A stretch of DNA of 64,000 nucleotides from Talinum fruticosum (lineage: Eukaryota; Streptophyta; Magnoliopsida; Caryophyllales; Talinaceae): NCBI GenBank assembly GCA_021018815.1, contig JAITYX010000146.1, positions 488,033 through 552,032 on the forward strand, read 5' to 3'. This document shows, in pieces, positions 45,501 through 57,184 of the stretch. The position numbers and the translations under genes were made by a program. Position 1 is the stretch's first letter. Each line of letters starts with the position of its first letter. A model generated the notes under the pieces. It did no database searches, was not told the origin of the DNA, and saw nothing but the letters and a program-made list of their open reading frames with translations.

Positions 45501-46474
45501 CGTAAGGTGGCGGCCCTGATAAAGGAAGCGGTCGGTAGGGACTTCCTCCAGAAAAGCGGCCTCCATAATTATACGGATAAGCTGGACCTCCTGGAAATGG
45601 GGCATCATACGGGGGCATCGATGATCCATTGAAAAGAGAAGAACCATAAGGAGGTGGCATTCCCATATACATTGAAGAGGGTGGTCCAGAGCCTCCATAA
45701 GGAGTATTAGCTGAGTAAGGTGGAGGGGTTTGCACAGGCTTTAAAGCAGATTTCTGGAATAAGTGAAATCAATAGAATGAATTATTAAAATCAATATGGA
45801 ACTAAAAATAATCAGCTCTGCTGCACTGATACGTAAAACATAAAATTTGATATATTCAAAGGAAACAAGCTAAGCCAGAGGCTCTAAACTGATGTTTACC
45901 AAAGTGGCAGAGCAGTTTATTTGGTCTCTGAGCATCAGAAATTCTTACATGTTACTAATTAAAAGTATAAGAAACACAGAATTCAAATAAACCATAACAC
46001 ATAGGATATGGTACAACACGTCTTACAGCATTGTGGTCAGCTGGTCTGGGCTGGGTGCAATTACGCATGTTGCACGTTGTTCTAAAGGAGAAATTAACAT
46101 TGCCACAGCTAGGGCATGTCCAATCATCTTCCCTACGACCACCTGTATTTGCAAATGACAGAAGTATTAGAATCTAACTTCCGAGGAAGAAAAGAGACAT
46201 AAAATATGTTTAAATGTATGCAGAATCAGCCAATTCTTGCTATTTATCAAAAGAATTGCAATAGTCAGCATTCCCAAACATGCTCCTCGCAATTTACTGA
46301 ACATAAAAGTGTACCAACATCAAACTTTTCCAAACGTAGTGCAGACTAGCAGGACCGCCCATTGGCAATAAATGAAAAGTGGAAATCAGAAATCTGAGGC
46401 CAATAACACGGGTGATTTGATCCATTGCACCACACCGGTTGCTTCTGCATTACAAACTTATGTCTCCCTCCCCC

Positions 46475-46520
<46 letters not shown>

Positions 46521-46985
46521 TAGACACACACAGACAGGGCATTGAGTACTAAAAAAAAAGGCACGATAGAAAATCCAAATATAATACCATCAGTTCGAGC
46601 ACGCTTGGCGTTCGTCGGATTTCTGTTATCCACCTGAAACAAGTAAAAATTCATTAGAAAACCAAAAAATCACTCCAGCATCTAGATGTCGGAACATAAT
46701 AAAGAAATTATCCATCAATTACCTAAATAAAAATTAAAAAAAGTCTCGTTTCTAATAATTAATTCAGCGGGAAACCAGCAATTCAAACCCTAATTTGAAA
46801 CAAATTTGAAAAACCTAAACCCAAGATCTTCAAATTGGACATAAGAGGATCAGCAATGAGTATACAACATGCAACGGATTCGACCAAAAAGACATAAAAA
46901 TCGAAAACGAAGATGACATTAACAAATCACAAAAAGAAAAGCGTAAATAATTGAGAGAGAGAGAGAGAGAGGGAACCTGCGACAT
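42568..46985 (-). CDS. Three-finger RanBP2-type zinc-finger protein (At1g67325-like); two -1 indels
   Basis: Ten exons encode about 287 residues: 46977-46985 (MSQ), 46588-46633, 46027-46142, 45477-45753, 44343-44418, 43761-43806, 43533-43641, 43036-43060, 42791-42945 and the stop codon alone at 42568-42570. Three RanBP2/NZF fingers each have W-x-C-x2-C...C-x5-C: DDWTCPSCGNVNFSFRTTCN, NDWTCPKCGNVNFSFRTVCN and GSWKCDKCGNINYPFRTKCN. A Gly/Pro/Tyr/Met-rich low-complexity segment lies between fingers 1 and 2. The order and ends closely resemble Arabidopsis At1g67325. Such fingers usually bind single-stranded RNA, so an RNA-processing role is likely but unproven. Exons 5 and 7 are each one base short for their intron phases, at plus 44350-44353 (four G) and 43627-43630 (four T, or the adjacent CC). 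Repair gives MTPPHMGPRPGFF and TRKNDW. Confidence 0.88.
46483..46524. repeat. (CT)n/(CA)n compound microsatellite in intron 2
   Basis: CT dinucleotides pass into CA dinucleotides inside intron 2 of the RanBP2-finger gene. On the coding strand this is a TG/AG tract away from the splice sites. Confidence 0.9.
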
Positions 46986-47202
46986 ATCGATGGCTAAGGC
47001 GAGAAGAATCGCAACGAAAGTTTGGATGTGGCGAAAGTTTGGGTTGGGAGGGGGTGGGAAGCGAAGGGGGATAGAATATTAGGGTTTGAGGTAACTAATC
47101 TGCAATCTCAGGACACGCTTGGGAAGTCCCTAGTCATTCGATTGTTTCCTTCACTGACGGCCAATCATCACACACCAAATCCTCGACCAGAAAAAAAAAA
47201 AG

Positions 47203-48472
47203 AAATTTACAGTTAGTCATCTTTCAATTTATAATTATATTTTAGTGAAAATTTTTACATTAAAGTTATTGAAAAGACAAGTATATCCCTCAATCTCTCT
47301 CATATTTACACTCTCTGCCAGACCAACGCCCCTCTTTCTCCCTGTCAGCCTCTGTCTTTCTCTCTCCTCTCATTGTCAATCTGTCTCTCTCCTCTCCCTC
47401 TCTCTCTCTTGTTTCTCTCTCTCCTCCCTCCTTTCTCTTACGTATCTTTTTATTTTGTAAATACAAAAATTTAATTATTATTATTGTAAATATAAAATTA
47501 ATTATTTATATTGTAGATAATTTTTTAAAAGTTTTAAATAAAAAATTATTTCATATTTTAAATTTTATTTTTTAACTAAAATTTTCTTTTAGTATTATTA
47601 TACATTTCATTTTTTGCACAAAAAAATAATATATTTATTTTTTAATCTAATTTTAAATAAAATTTTAAGTTTAAGTTTATTATTATAGAACTTAAAATTT
47701 ATAGTTTTAGTTTTTTCTTATTTCAATTAAAATTATTTTGACTGAAAAAATATGAAAATATTATTTAAATCCTAAACTTTAATTATTCAACTTAAAATAT
47801 TAAATTAATAAGTTTAAATATAAACAGTCATCCACGGTTAACTATAATGTCCTAGGATAGATTTCTATATTATCCAGGTGACTATTTATAATTAATTTTA
47901 CTAATTTAATATTTCGGGTTGAGTAATTAAAGTTTATGATTTTATAAAATATTTTTATATTTTTTCAATCAAAATAATTTTAATTGAAATAAGAAAAATT
48001 AAAAGTTAAAATTTTAAACTTTATAATAATAAATAAAAATTATAATGTTTACTTAAAATTAGATTATAAAAAATAAATAGTTTTTCTTTGTAAAAATAAG
48101 TTTATTTATTTATAATGAGAAAAATGTATAATAGTACTAAAATAAAGGGAAATGAATAATAAGAGTAAAATTTAAAATGTAAAATTATTTCTTTATTAAA
48201 AAATTTCAAAAATTATCTAATAAAATAAATAATTAATTTTTCATAAAAAGGTGTAAAATCTTTTAAAAAATAAAATGCTTTAAAAATAAATTTTTATTTT
48301 TTATTTAAAATTATTTTAGAGAATTATGTGAGAGAGAGGGAGACGGCAGGAGAGAGAGAGAGGGAGGCTGGTATAAAAAAACGAGATAAAAAGAGGGTAT
48401 AGTTGCCTTTTTACTTTTAGTTAATGACTAAATTGTAACTATAAATTTAAAATATGTCTTAACTGTAAATTT
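47203..48472. mobile_element. Long inverted-repeat (foldback) element, about 1.27 kb
   Basis: The two halves are inverted copies of each other over nearly their whole length. The outer ends AAATTTACAGTTAGTCAT (left) and AAATTTACAGTTAAGACAT (right, inverted) pair. Further in, a CT-rich block (47.29-47.43 kb) pairs with a GA-rich block (48.33-48.37 kb). TCTTATTTCAATTAAAATTA near 47.72 kb then pairs with TAATTTTAATTGAAATAAGA near 47.98 kb. The centre lies near 47.86 kb. There is no coding capacity. Arms of about 0.6 kb suggest a Mutator-like or foldback-type MITE, but I could not define a target-site duplication. Confidence 0.75.
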
Positions 48473-48634
48473 TTTTAAAAAAAATTATATATATATATTA
48501 CATATAAACTCTGATGGAGATGATAAAAGTGTGGAGATAATGATAACACTCACTTGTTAGAAAAAAAATATACATTTATAAACTTGTATTGTTTTTATTT
48601 TGTCCTTTTTCTTAATTATTGTTATATCAGTGTT

Positions 48635-48637
<3 letters not shown>

Positions 48638-48678
<41 letters not shown>
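48638..48678. repeat. (TA)n microsatellite
   Basis: About 40 bases of alternating TA between the foldback element and the expansin exon. Confidence 0.9.
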
Positions 48679-48682
<4 letters not shown>

Positions 48683-48889
48683 AAAAGTCTACTATATTAA
48701 AAAAAAATCAACTATAATAGTTGGGACCATTTATTAAAAAAAATGAACTGTTCATCTATTTTAATCATAACTAATTGTTATTTTTTATCTCTTGGTAATC
48801 TGTTTCTGCTCTCTTTTCTCTGGGTTAAATGGGACATGACTTATAAAAAGTCCTTTAAATTATTTGATTAAAATTGACAATTTTAACAG

Positions 48890-49199
48890 GGTGCCTTACC
48901 GGAAGCACGGAGGGATAAGGTTCACCATTAACAGGTTCCGGTACTTCAACTTGGTCTTGATCACAAACGTGGCGAGTGCAGGAGACATTGTGAGGGCGAG
49001 CTTGAAGGGGTCGAGGACAGGGTGGATGAGCATGAGTCGTACCTGGGGCCAGAACTGGCAGTCCAATGCCGTCCTCGTCGGCCAGGCTCTCTCCTTCCAT
49101 GTCGTAGGGAGTGACCGGCGCTCCTCCACCTCACGAAACATCCTCCCCTCTAACTGGCAATTTGGCCAAGCCTTCATCGGCAAAAACTTCAGGGTCTAA
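48890..49199 (+). pseudogene. EXPA: Orphan last exon of an alpha-expansin
   Basis: The fragment starts exactly at a TTTTAACAG acceptor and runs to a TAA stop. It encodes about 102 residues of the expansin C terminus: [63 protein letters not shown] and the terminal IGKNFRV. The phase (one base G before GTG) matches the usual last-intron position in alpha-expansins. The first two exons, with the signal peptide and catalytic GH45-like domain, are not found upstream; that DNA is a foldback transposon and TA repeats. The family's VPC is VPY here, and ING is INR. It could be a truncated pseudogene, or the end of a gene with a very long intron, but upstream lies a different gene in the opposite orientation. 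Confidence 0.85.
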
Positions 49200-49447
49200 A
49201 ATAAGACTCAACTCTTCATTGCCCAAATTACCCTCTTCTTTCCTTTTGGCACGGCCATGTGTTTCTCTCTATTCAAGAAAGTGGGAGGAAAGGATGTACG
49301 GGGGTGGGATTGTCTTTTTGCTTGTCTTACTCTTTTTGACTTTCTTTTTTAAGGCCAGTCGCAGTGTTTGGGGTGGCTCAAGGAAAAAGAAAGAAAAGTG
49401 GGGAAATTTGAAACTTGTGGAAGCCCCAATCGGCTTTGGATTACGGT

Positions 49448-49477
<30 letters not shown>

Positions 49478-49480
<3 letters not shown>

Positions 49481-50117
49481 TGTGTTTGTTTCATTTGAAA
49501 ATATTTTATGAGAAAACTATCATTCTATTTTTTAAAGTTTGGTAGCATACGTGGTGGATAAATATTTTATGGGACAAAATAATTTCCCTCAATCAACAGA
49601 AAATAAATTTCCTTTTATGAGGAGTAAAGTTAATTTTCCTCTCGCTTCATTCAAAGGAAAATAAAATATTATCAATGGGAGTTCAAGTTCTAAGCTTCTC
49701 TTGTTGTGTCACATTTAATTTCTTTTTCCAAATTTTATCATTGTCTTTTTTCCTTTTTTGTTATAAAATTTATAGATGAAAATTTTTTTTACAGTATTTG
49801 TTTCTTTTTTTAATTTCTATTATTTTATACATGAAAAAGTTTAATCGTAGGGAGATGTACAAACTTATCAAATTTAGGTGCTCAACATATATATATATAT
49901 ATATATTTAGGTTTTAAAGTTAAATTAATTATTTACCTTTTTTTCATATTTGTGGGATTTTTATAGTTGATTTTTGCATTTAAATAGCTATTTTAAAAAA
50001 TTATTTTTCTTCTACCAAACAAAGGAAAATGTGCGTGGAAAATGATTTTCCTTAAAAATTTATCTTTCCATAAAAAAAATTTCTTCAAAAATATTTTCTC
50101 CCCAACCAAACACACCC
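49478..50117. mobile_element. MITE with terminal inverted repeats (hAT-like ends)
   Basis: The left end GAGTGTGTTTGTTTCATTTG and the inverted right end GGGTGTGTTTGGTTGGGGAG are followed on both sides by AAAATATTTT. The GTGTGTTTGGTT start is common among plant hAT-type MITEs. It is about 640 bp, non-coding and AT-rich. The left flank is a TA microsatellite, so the target duplication cannot be read. Confidence 0.55.
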
Positions 50118-52657
50118 ATAAACTTTTTTTTTTTTTTTTGATCAGAGGTTATATATATAAACTTAGTATAATGGAAATGGTATTATTATATCAATATAAC
50201 TATGCAGTATTTATTAATGTGAAAATGCCTATCTCCTCCTCTAAAACAATAAAAAGACACCGTATTTAGTAATATCCGTTTAAATATTTCCATTAATAAA
50301 ATGGAACTATCATTATGGGATGGAAAGATAATAAATTTTTGCACCATTTATTTCAAGTTTGGAATGAAGAGCTCTTATTGACACACCTATGACAGTCAGA
50401 ATTGGACATATTTCAAATGAAGCTCTTATTGACACACCTATGACAGTCAAAATTGGACATATTTCCCACGTTTGACGGGAAACGTTTGGGGCCGAGAAAG
50501 CTGACCAAAAATGTTACATTTATTTCATAACATGCAATGATTCAGCATTCACAATGGAAGTTTAGGGTATAATGGTTTGAGTTCATCCCCGGCTCCCAGC
50601 TGACAAATGCCAGTAGTTTTATTTCCGATTTCGCAATCTTATTGGCAGATCCAAAGAACATAATCGCTACAGAAACGAATTTGCACCAAAATTTTCACAG
50701 CACAAACCAATTTCATTTATAAATTTAATTAGATCATGGAGTGAACACAGTAGATGAGCTTAAAAGTATTGAACATACCAATGCCATCAGTAAAATGTTT
50801 GGATAAATGATTATGGATATCAAACTGCATCCTTATATATACCATGAAAAGCAACTCCAAAAGCAATCCAACTACAAAGTATTTTCAAACAAAAAATGCA
50901 GAAACCCGGATTAGGTGCATGTTGGAACATTCCACAACCATTTCCTGTTTCAGAAGATGCAAACCAGATGTTTTTCTATTACCCAATGTACTGAAAATGG
51001 ATTCTCCCTGTATTAAAATCAGGATGACAATCAACAGCAGTCAAAAATGCAAATCACAACATGGAAAAAAAAGGCCTCAACAAAAAAGACAGCAAAATCC
51101 TACTCTTCTGATTTCTATTGGTCCGGAGGACATCGGTTTCTTGATGTCTGGACAAACAAATTGTTGAATATTGGGGAAAAAAAACGGAGAGGAAGGCAAG
51201 GTAGAGAGCTCTCTGATTCTAGCAAACCTTCTGCTGACACAACTCTTCTACTACTTATAGATGACTTCTGTATCATAGTCACACAACGGTGGGAGATGCT
51301 TGGGTACCCAAAGCACTTCTCATTTGCATCAACATTACAGGTCAAGCTTGTGGATTAGCAAGAAAGAGGGTCCCAGCATCACAACATCGATGAAACACTG
51401 CACAATCAGCAGTGATTCAAACAATAGTAACTTGGTATCCTTAAAGTTGTATGTAACTAGTGGGCGGCCTACTAAGCAATTGCACAGGACTAAGTTGGCT
51501 TGCCTTGATGCCCTTGGTTCTCCAATGCTGGCTAGTCAACAGAATTTTCTATGGTTCTCAAACACGGCAATTCTGCAAAATTGATCAGCAAATTCAAAAA
51601 ATTGGGAATCAAGGAAGTCTACATCATGCTACAATTTTTTTTTTTCAAAACCTTGCCGCTCATGCTAATTCGAATATTGTTTGGCCATGTTAATAGCCTC
51701 GTACAAATGCATTGCTTCATCTTAATGGTTATTGGGTCTAAGAAGGTTAGAAACCAATATTCACTTGGTCGCACAATGTAATTCATTTAGCACCTATCTA
51801 CCAACAAACACATGGGCTAGAGAAGCTCAAAATCTCCAATCCTTAGGTTAACCCAAGAGTGGCTCAAAAACACTGAACACCCAAGAAATCCGATCTACAT
51901 AATATAATTGAAGCTGTCACCAGGAAAGGTTTCAATTGATTCATCGATGAAACAGCAGCAAATAATCACAGAGAAGGTAGAATTTAAGATGAAAAACATG
52001 ATAAACAGCACAACTCAAGCAAAACTTGTTTCATTTGATTGAATATCAAATTTGGAAAGTTTGAACTTTACCACCAAGCAAATCAACATAGAAAAAATTC
52101 TCTCATTCTAGAGAATGCAATAATACATTTCCTGAATCAATCATCTTGAGTAGACATAAACAACTTTTCCAAAGAACTGGTGCTTACAATTCGAAGTCAA
52201 GTCACATAACATACAAGTAATTACAGAACAATCAGAGACAGAATGTCTTTTATCCAAGTTAAATTAACCCCAAAAGGAAAAACCCACTTGAGAATGCAGT
52301 GCAATGTAAAGTGGGCAGAACTTCGAAGACAGAAAAAAATGAAGTTTGAAGATGGGTAATTAAATAAAAGGGCTCATATCAAATGTAGATTTTTGGAGGA
52401 ATCCATCATCGTGGGGAGTTGGGCAAATTCATCAATCTATAAATCGAAAAAGAGGATAGACAGAGTGATAAACAGGGCAACAACGCCAGAAAATACATAA
52501 AGCACAACCCTTTCCGATTATCAGAAAAAGGGGGGCGTTTATTAGCCAATCTTTATCCTCTAAACCCTAAATTCGACATTTCAGATTGAGAAGTACTCCC
52601 CCTCGTTCTATCCTCTCTCTAACAAGACGTTGATCAGTTTCAACATACATATACATT

Positions 52658-52689
<32 letters not shown>

Positions 52690-54132
52690 ACACAGAGAGA
52701 GAGAGAGAGAGAGAGAGGTATTTGTAATCATAGCCCATTATCCATCTTGCAGATTGCAGATTAACAAAGAAAAGAACAACAAAGCTAAATAGCAAACCTT
52801 GCGAAGACCTCTTATGCCAAATATTTATGAAGAGTTTGAGCGGAGATTCTTTCCACAGCCTCAATTCAACTACTGCTAAAATAGGCGTGAGGCGTTGCTG
52901 AAAATAACATTGAGAAGCTTTTCTGGATGTAACAAGCAATTTTGTTGCGGCTGTGGTTTTAATTTGTTGTCATCTTTTTTCTTTTTTTCTTTTAAATCTT
53001 GATCTTCTATTTCTTTATGCTGACAATTTTATTGATTCATAAATTATCAAATATGGCTGCCAAATAGGTCATCTTAGATCAAATTTGTATTTGTGTTAAA
53101 CTTAAACGGGGTTGAAAATCTCAGCATGTACCTGTTTATTTTGTAAAGGGAGTTGGTTAATTCAGAATTTACCCATTTGCCGCTCATTCTAATCATGTCA
53201 AATTTAAGCTATCCAATTAAACAAATTAGCTCACTTACCATTTCAACTAGAGCATAACTATGAACCATCATAAATAGCTAGTGAGAGTCTAGCCACACAC
53301 AAATCTAGTTGAATTTGAAGACGAGTCATTGCTGAATAGAGACCACATCCAAGGCATAGTTGATCTGCTTTTTTAATTTTGACAGCACCAACATTCACCA
53401 CAATGAGAAGCATTTTCAGTAACATAAGTTAGCTACACTTTTCTCGGAATGCTGAGATTGAAGTTTTGAAAGTGCAGTTTGAACCTTTTTTTTTAATCAA
53501 TTGAACCATGTTTGATTACAATTTACCTATTTAGCAATCACTAGCACTTGTGAGTCCTAACCTGCTCATTGTATTTACATTATAAGTTTATAACCTCCTT
53601 CAAACTTGTTCTTCTACTCAATTGTACTGTTTTGAATAATGCTTCTGTCCCAGCCTCAAGCGCTTTGCTTGCCCCATTCCTTTCCCTTCCATCATTCTGG
53701 ACACTTGCACCTATTATGTAAAGATTACATGATATTTCATCATCAATAATCTTTGGTTACAAGAAAAATAAAAGGACGATTTCATGAGATCTTCCAAATC
53801 CCACATTTTGAGCCAATGTTACTCAAAAAGCATGCGTATGTGAAGTTTTGTGTGTTCAACACTGTTGTCATTTTGGACTCAATTTCTCAAATATCAATTG
53901 GCCCCAAATTCAGGGACATCCATAAAATCACAGACCCAGGTGCCCTTTCCAAAAGGAAACCATTTTCACTTGAATTACTCAACAGATTATACAATTAGGT
54001 AATAAAGCACAGAGAAAAAACAGTCTTCAAACAGATGCTGAGGTGATAAACTGAAAATGCACAGAGAAATTACAACAAGAAAGATACCAACATTTGTGTC
54101 ATTGTTTTTTCGTTTGCGCTACTTCCATTTGC
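50118..54132. other. Intergenic region without a convincing gene
   Basis: This includes a 52-bp tandem duplication (50363-50466). At 52.80-52.91 kb on the minus strand there is an exon-like segment with a TTATTTTCAG acceptor and a TCGCAAG/GTTTGC donor. It may belong to an unrecognised or non-coding transcript running toward 50.5 kb, because the region is less AT-extreme than its surroundings. No protein family was recognised in any frame. Confidence 0.5.
50363..50466. repeat. Tandem duplication of about 52 bp
   Basis: Units 50363-50415 and 50416-50466 share AGCTCTTATTGACACACC, TATGACAGTCA and AATTGGACATATTTC, with a few differences and a 2-base length change. Confidence 0.9.
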
Positions 54133-54753
54133 TCAACATGTAAGAGCAACCTTCGTGTAGTGTAGCCTTCCTTCCATCCTTGTTCCATAGTTCGGGAACA
54201 ATGTATCTTCCACTAGGGTTGTACTCATTAATCTTGCATATATATCAGCTTTGACCCTTGCCCAAACTTCTTGTTCAATTTGCCGCCTCCTTCTAAAGAA
54301 CCTCGAGTTCCTTTCGGTCCAGATATGGTATTGGAATGCAACATATGTCGCGTAAATGAGTTTCCTCTGTCCAACCCCTACGGAATAATGTAACAAGGTG
54401 TTATGTAAGTCATCTAGATCTGTCATTGTATAGCTCCGGTTCAGCCAATACCTTACTAAGTTCCAAACACTCTTTGTAAATGTGCAATGCAGGAATATGT
54501 TATGTTGTATTTATTTCTCCCACTTCCCGACATAGTCCGCAACTTGTGCATAACCCCTCATTATACTTGCACGAGTCCGTGCTGTTGTAGGGTTTCTATT
54601 TTTCACTACTATCCATAAAGCGAAGGAGTGCTTAGGTATACTTGGCCTGTTCCAGACTAACTTGTCCCACGGGACTTTGAGTGTAAATCTAATGAGCCAT
54701 TTATAGCCACTTCGATAGTATATCTTTGATTTTGTGTGTGTTGTCATCTCCAA
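54133..54753 (-). mobile_element. LINE remnant: reverse-transcriptase zinc-binding (zf-RVT) region
   Basis: One minus-strand frame, broken by a single TAA at 54511-54513, reads VPWDKLVWNRPSIPKHSFAL, WIVVKNRNPTTARTR, FLHCTFTKSVWNLVRYWLN and the downstream YHIWTERNSRFF. This is the zf-RVT module at the C terminus of plant non-LTR (L1-type) retrotransposon pol proteins. The cysteines expected between are degraded, and no reverse transcriptase or endonuclease was found nearby, so it is a 5'-truncated dead copy. Confidence 0.8.
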
Positions 54754-54829
54754 TCTCGATCAAATCCTTGCTTGAAACGCTCCTTATTACACATCTTTTT
54801 CATATACCAGCAAGTGTATGCTGCAGGGG

Positions 54830-57180
54830 AGTAGCCCCACCAATCTATATATTGATTTATATGGATTTAAATTGATTAAAGAGAAAAAAATATTGAGATT
54901 AACCAAAGGGACATAACACTTGGACTATTATTATTAGAACTAGTCTAAACTCGTGCTATGCACGGAATAATGTTATAAAATGTATTCTTTAAGAAATTAT
55001 TGAATCATGGAGCGATGTTGTAGTTGTAAGTTTTTTTCTTTCTCGATCATTTGAAACCATTCAACAACATTCTTACGCATGTTATCCCCTCATAGTGAAA
55101 ACGCTTTTGTGACTCATCAAATTTATCGGAACCCAACATGAAAATCATTAGAGCCCAACACACATTCATCTTTTAATCATTCTAAGTTTATAAATAATAA
55201 ATAAAGAATCTAAAACGATAAATAAAAAAGAATGTAAAAAAGTATCATCAAGGTTTTAACTTATACTCGTGATTTGGAATATTAAGAAGTCAAACCCTCT
55301 AAGAATCAAACGATTTAAATAAAACTCACTCATACGAGTTATAGGAACAGTATGACAATATGTTTGGGTATCAAAAGATAAATATTAATAGGAAAAAGAA
55401 TAATACATAATTGGTAGATATTGAATTAGATGACCTATAAATGACAATAAATATAATTATGTCATAAATTAATATTACAATACAAAGTACATCAAATTAA
55501 TAAAAAAATGTCAAATTTATAACTCATAACTCTCACAAAGTCAATACTAATTTGACTTAATTGAAGTCTAAATAAATATCTACATGACACCTGTTAAAAC
55601 ATCATTAATTCAAATATCACACGAACCCTTAAAAAGTACACATATATCCATAATGGGATCTCATTTAAAAAAAATATATATGGTGAACATGATGATTTAT
55701 CCATTCTTACATACCTTTGTATACAAAGGTAATCACTTTTCTCCTACACTCTTCGACCATCCGTAAGAGGTTGTAGACAATAGAAGTTAATTATAAATAA
55801 CTTCAAGCTGTGACTCCACCTCTTAACCATAAATAACTTTATGTTGAGACTCCTCCCCTTGTCTTCTTACATTTGCATCCTTAATTCAGTTGTATTTCCT
55901 AATTATTTGCCTAACATCCAACTCGACTCGTAAAATAGATTCACATATTTTAGCTTTACTTCGACGCTTTTAAAACTGAATTTGCAACTATACTATATTT
56001 GCTTTCTAAAAGGTATAACATCATAGTCATCTAAAAGGGAATGAGAAAATTTATTAAAGAATAAATTTACTGATTATAAACATTCACACGCAATGATAAA
56101 AGTATGGTGAGAGAAAATTCATTTTGCAAGCTTACCCAAAAATTCTATAGACATTAAAATCATTTAAGATAGAAATGTGACGAGAAGAATGATAACTTTA
56201 CTTTTGCATAAATTAGCAAGTGAAGCATATAAAATTCAACTCAATAATTACCAAATTAAACTTCATAAATCATACTAATGATCAAATAGATATCATTGTT
56301 GTTACGGAGCCTATATGACCAAAGTGGGTTGGCGATGTATTGGTTAGTTTGCCACTTGCTTCTCGCTGCTTAGGTATCTTCGGCTGTTAAAATTGATCTA
56401 TATTAAATGATTGAAATTGCATTCAAATAATATTCACCTATTAAAGTAAAATTGAAAATATTCTCCAACTTTTTTCATTAAAATTATTTATATTTTATAA
56501 TATAAGTTTATTGAATCATATATCAACCGATTTTAAATCAATCGAAACAAAAAATAATCTAACTCCTAAACCAAAACTAACTCATTTTTTAAAATTTAGC
56601 TAGCATGATCTGGCTTGAAATTAATTGAGGACACATTTGTGTCGGGGGACTCTATCTCCTTCCCTTCCCCCATATTCGAATTTGGGGGCAACAATTTCAT
56701 CAGTTTGAAGAAATTGTGGTGGGAATAGTTTATAACCTTGACATCACCCATTTCCAACACGTTAAATCTGCTGGACATTTCTAAAATAAATAGTCTAATA
56801 TAAGTGGACCTGCTTACCGATCCGAAAAAATAAATAAATTTGAGGACACATTTGCCAGATCTGCTTGTATGGACTTTTATGATCATCTAACCCCAAACCT
56901 TCCCCACCCCCCCAAAAAAAAAAACACCCTTGTTTTCCATCCACACTCAAGATCTTTATCAATCACCCACTGTTTTTTAAAGGATACACATACACCAAAA
57001 CAAAGAGTGAAGACAGATGTACAGTGCAATGTAGGTGCAGAAACAAGCAACAGAGTGTCAGCAACTTCCCATTACAACAGAGAGCTTAAAAACAGAGAGT
57101 AATTAACAGTAATTAAGTTGGTTTAAACTACACGAAACAAATTATATCATACTCTCTCAGTCTCCTCCTTTTCACGGCGG
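54830..57180. other. AT-rich intergenic region
   Basis: No supported gene. Near 54.94-54.97 kb the phrase CTCGTGCTATGCACGG resembles a palindrome often seen in plant transposable elements, but I cannot place it in a family here. The right end should hold the 3' UTR of the LTPG gene. Confidence 0.6.
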
Positions 57181-57184
57181 CAGA

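Noticed and set aside
49111..49476. Plus-strand 121-codon ORF downstream of the expansin exon
   Set aside because: It is an out-of-frame overlap of the expansin exon that ends in a TA repeat translated as YIYIY.
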